Source of the DNA: an uncultured Micrococcales bacterium
GTDB lineage: Bacteria; Actinomycetota; Actinomycetes; Actinomycetales; Microbacteriaceae
Assembly: GCA_903866485.1 (NCBI GenBank)
Contig: CAIPNT010000105.1
Location: forward strand, 1 to 8,081
DNA length: 8,081 nt
Reading direction: 5' to 3'
The notes below the pieces were generated by a model. That model did not search any database and was not told the origin of the DNA. It saw only the letters and a program-made list of their open reading frames with translations. The position numbers and the translations under genes were made by a program. This document shows positions 7,332 to 8,081 of this stretch, in pieces; position 1 is the first letter of the stretch, and every line of letters starts with the position of its first letter.

Positions 7332-7613
7332 ATGCCTGAATCATCATCACGAAAGAAGCCTGCCAAGGTTTCAAAGCCTCGCGCGCCAAAGTTGCCAACC
7401 GAGAACACCGAAGAGCTGCCTAACCCGGTCTGGTTCAAGCCAGTCATGTTCGGCTTCATGATTGTGGGCTTGGTCTGGATCATCACCTACTATGTGTCTA
7501 GCGCACAGTTCCCACTGGGTGCAGGCACTCCTTGGAACCTACAGAACTGGAACATCTTAATCGGCTTCGGTGTTGCCATGGTCGGCTTCATGATGTCAAC
7601 CCGCTGGAAGTAA
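7332..7613 (+). CDS. crgA: Cell division protein CrgA
   Basis: This 93-residue protein has a basic, Lys/Pro/Ser-rich cytoplasmic N-terminus (about 1-32), the NPVWFKPVMFG entry motif (31-41), a first transmembrane helix (about 38-57), a short external loop containing PWNLQNWN (67-74), and a second helix (about 73-89) ending in the basic STRWK. This is the standard layout and length of CrgA, an actinobacterial septation protein. In Streptomyces it restrains septum formation, and in mycobacteria it binds FtsZ, FtsQ and class B PBPs at the divisome. It sits divergently beside trpG, as in the mycobacterial cluster, but without the DUF881-type gene that separates the two genes there. It appears to be transcribed from its own promoter as a leaderless message and is followed by a strong terminator. 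Confidence 0.94.
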   Translation: MPESSSRKKPAKVSKPRAPKLPTENTEELPNPVWFKPVMFGFMIVGLVWIITYYVSSAQFPLGAGTPWNLQNWNILIGFGVAMVGFMMSTRWK

Positions 7614-7630
7614 TCCACTAAAAACTTCAA

Positions 7631-7667
7631 AAACCGCCTCGGTTGCAGTTCGCAATCGGGGCGGTTT
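7631..7667. terminator. Rho-independent terminator between crgA and the rhomboid gene, probably bidirectional
   Basis: Bases 7631-7646 pair with 7652-7667 over 16 base pairs (two G-T wobbles) with a 5-base loop AGTTC. The outer arms are AAACCGCC and GGCGGTTT. On the plus strand TTTATTTTT (7665-7673) overlaps and follows the stem, 18 bases after the crgA stop. On the minus strand five T's (7633-7629) end the hairpin, about 43 bases beyond the rhomboid stop. It can therefore end both convergent transcripts. Confidence 0.88.
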
Positions 7668-7709
7668 ATTTTTGCACGGATGGCTTTGCCGCATCCAAGC
7701 TGTTTGACC

Positions 7710-8081
7710 TTACAGGCCAAGCATCCCGGTTCTGAATGCGGTCAAGAAACCAAGAACGGCAACAATCGCACTCACCGAAATCCATCGGGCTTGGGTTTGA
7801 GAGGGGTTGCGAGTGCCCGAATAGACCAGTGCTATTGCGCCACCGGTAACCAGACCACCGACGTGTGCCTGCCAGCTGACCCCGGCAACAAAGAAACCGA
7901 ACATCAAGTTGACCGCGATTAGACCAAGCACCTGACTCGTGTTCTGGCCGATAGATCGAAGAATGACAAAGTAGGCGGCCATCAAACCAAAGATGGCACC
8001 GGATGCGCCGAGCACCCAACCGTCGGCTGGGGCTAACCAAAGCACGCCAACCGATGATCCAAACAGAGAAACAAAATAGAG
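7710..8081 (-). CDS. Rhomboid-family intramembrane serine protease, C-terminal part (5' end beyond window)
   Basis: On the minus strand the frame is open from the window edge to a TAA at 7712-7710, giving 123 residues with no certain start inside. The GTG at 8045 lies within conserved sequence, so the gene continues upstream. The visible part has the rhomboid nucleophile motif GASGAIFGLM (Ser at fragment residue 27), a middle hydrophobic helix, and WQAHVGGLVTGG with the catalytic His at residue 73, followed by a further hydrophobic stretch and a final helix near the C-terminus. Ser and His form the catalytic dyad that cleaves transmembrane substrates within the bilayer. The N-terminal helices, including the usual rhomboid loop-1 motifs, are outside the window. 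A rhomboid gene is also found beside crgA in Streptomyces, so the position is typical. Its substrate is unknown; neighbouring membrane proteins are only a guess. Confidence 0.92.
   Translation of the reverse strand, partial: LYFVSLFGSSVGVLWLAPADGWVLGASGAIFGLMAAYFVILRSIGQNTSQVLGLIAVNLMFGFFVAGVSWQAHVGGLVTGGAIALVYSGTRNPSQTQARWISVSAIVAVLGFLTAFRTGMLGL

Noticed and set aside
6997..7461. A 154-codon plus-strand frame opposite trpG and into crgA
   Set aside because: It lies antisense to TrpG and out of frame with CrgA, both with clear family motifs. Its composition is that of a shadow frame.
7678..7696. A second hairpin (GGATG / CATCC) just beyond the crgA terminator
   Set aside because: The stem is only 5 bp with an unstructured loop, and no T-run follows on either strand.
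7666..8040. A 124-codon minus-strand frame overlapping the rhomboid gene, and a plus-strand frame at 7680-7922
   Set aside because: The overlapping minus-strand frame 7710-8081 carries the rhomboid Ser and His motifs and hydrophobic helices. The others do not.
1..8081. Mobile elements, CRISPR arrays, tRNA or rRNA genes, defence or toxin-antitoxin systems
   Set aside because: No transposase, terminal inverted repeats, spaced direct repeats or RNA-gene signatures were seen. Almost all bases are accounted for by conserved core genes.

Overview
The window is a compact, conserved cell-wall growth and Ser/Thr kinase locus of an actinobacterium. Gene content and order match the pstP-rodA-pbpA-pknA-pknB / trpG / crgA block that in mycobacteria and other Actinobacteria lies near the replication origin, including the relative orientations (trpG convergent to pknB and divergent from crgA). 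The moderate G+C (estimated by eye at a little over 55%), very short gaps, overlapping start and stop codons and small genes suggest a streamlined member such as a small planktonic Microbacteriaceae. The taxonomic guess is inference from style and gene order, not from a marker gene.

Layout. Positions 2-4534 (+) hold four tightly coupled genes: the 3' end of a PP2C-type phosphatase (pstP), a SEDS polymerase (rodA/ftsW type), a class B penicillin-binding protein (pbpA) and a membrane Ser/Thr kinase (pknA). Each pair overlaps by 1 to 4 bases (ATGA, TGATG, GTGA). Each overlap is preceded by the same GGCGGTG heptamer, a near-match to a Shine-Dalgarno site. A 70-base gap (4535-4604) with alternative small hairpins precedes pknB (4605-6635), a PASTA-domain kinase with a TTG start. 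Its stop codon overlaps the stop codon of the convergent trpG/pabA gene (6632-7285, -). A 46-base divergent spacer separates trpG from crgA (7332-7613, +). crgA has a -10 element placed so that its transcript should be leaderless. A strong, probably bidirectional terminator (7631-7667) follows crgA. The window closes with the 3' part of a rhomboid intramembrane protease gene (7710-8081, -), which runs off the end.

How the parts fit. RodA polymerises glycan strands from lipid II, and PbpA cross-links them as its partner transpeptidase. PknA and PknB sense the cell surface through their extracytoplasmic regions and phosphorylate wall and division proteins, and PstP reverses this. CrgA is a small divisome membrane protein that helps recruit or stabilise wall synthases. 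trpG supplies the glutaminase subunit for anthranilate or aminodeoxychorismate synthesis and is a syntenic passenger.

I found no mobile element, CRISPR array, RNA gene or clearly new system. The points worth a second look are the repeated heptamer at the coupled junctions, a PASTA-like ectodomain on PknA, a substituted activation-loop position and a likely disulfide in PknB, the pknB leader, and the compact divergent trpG/crgA promoter region.
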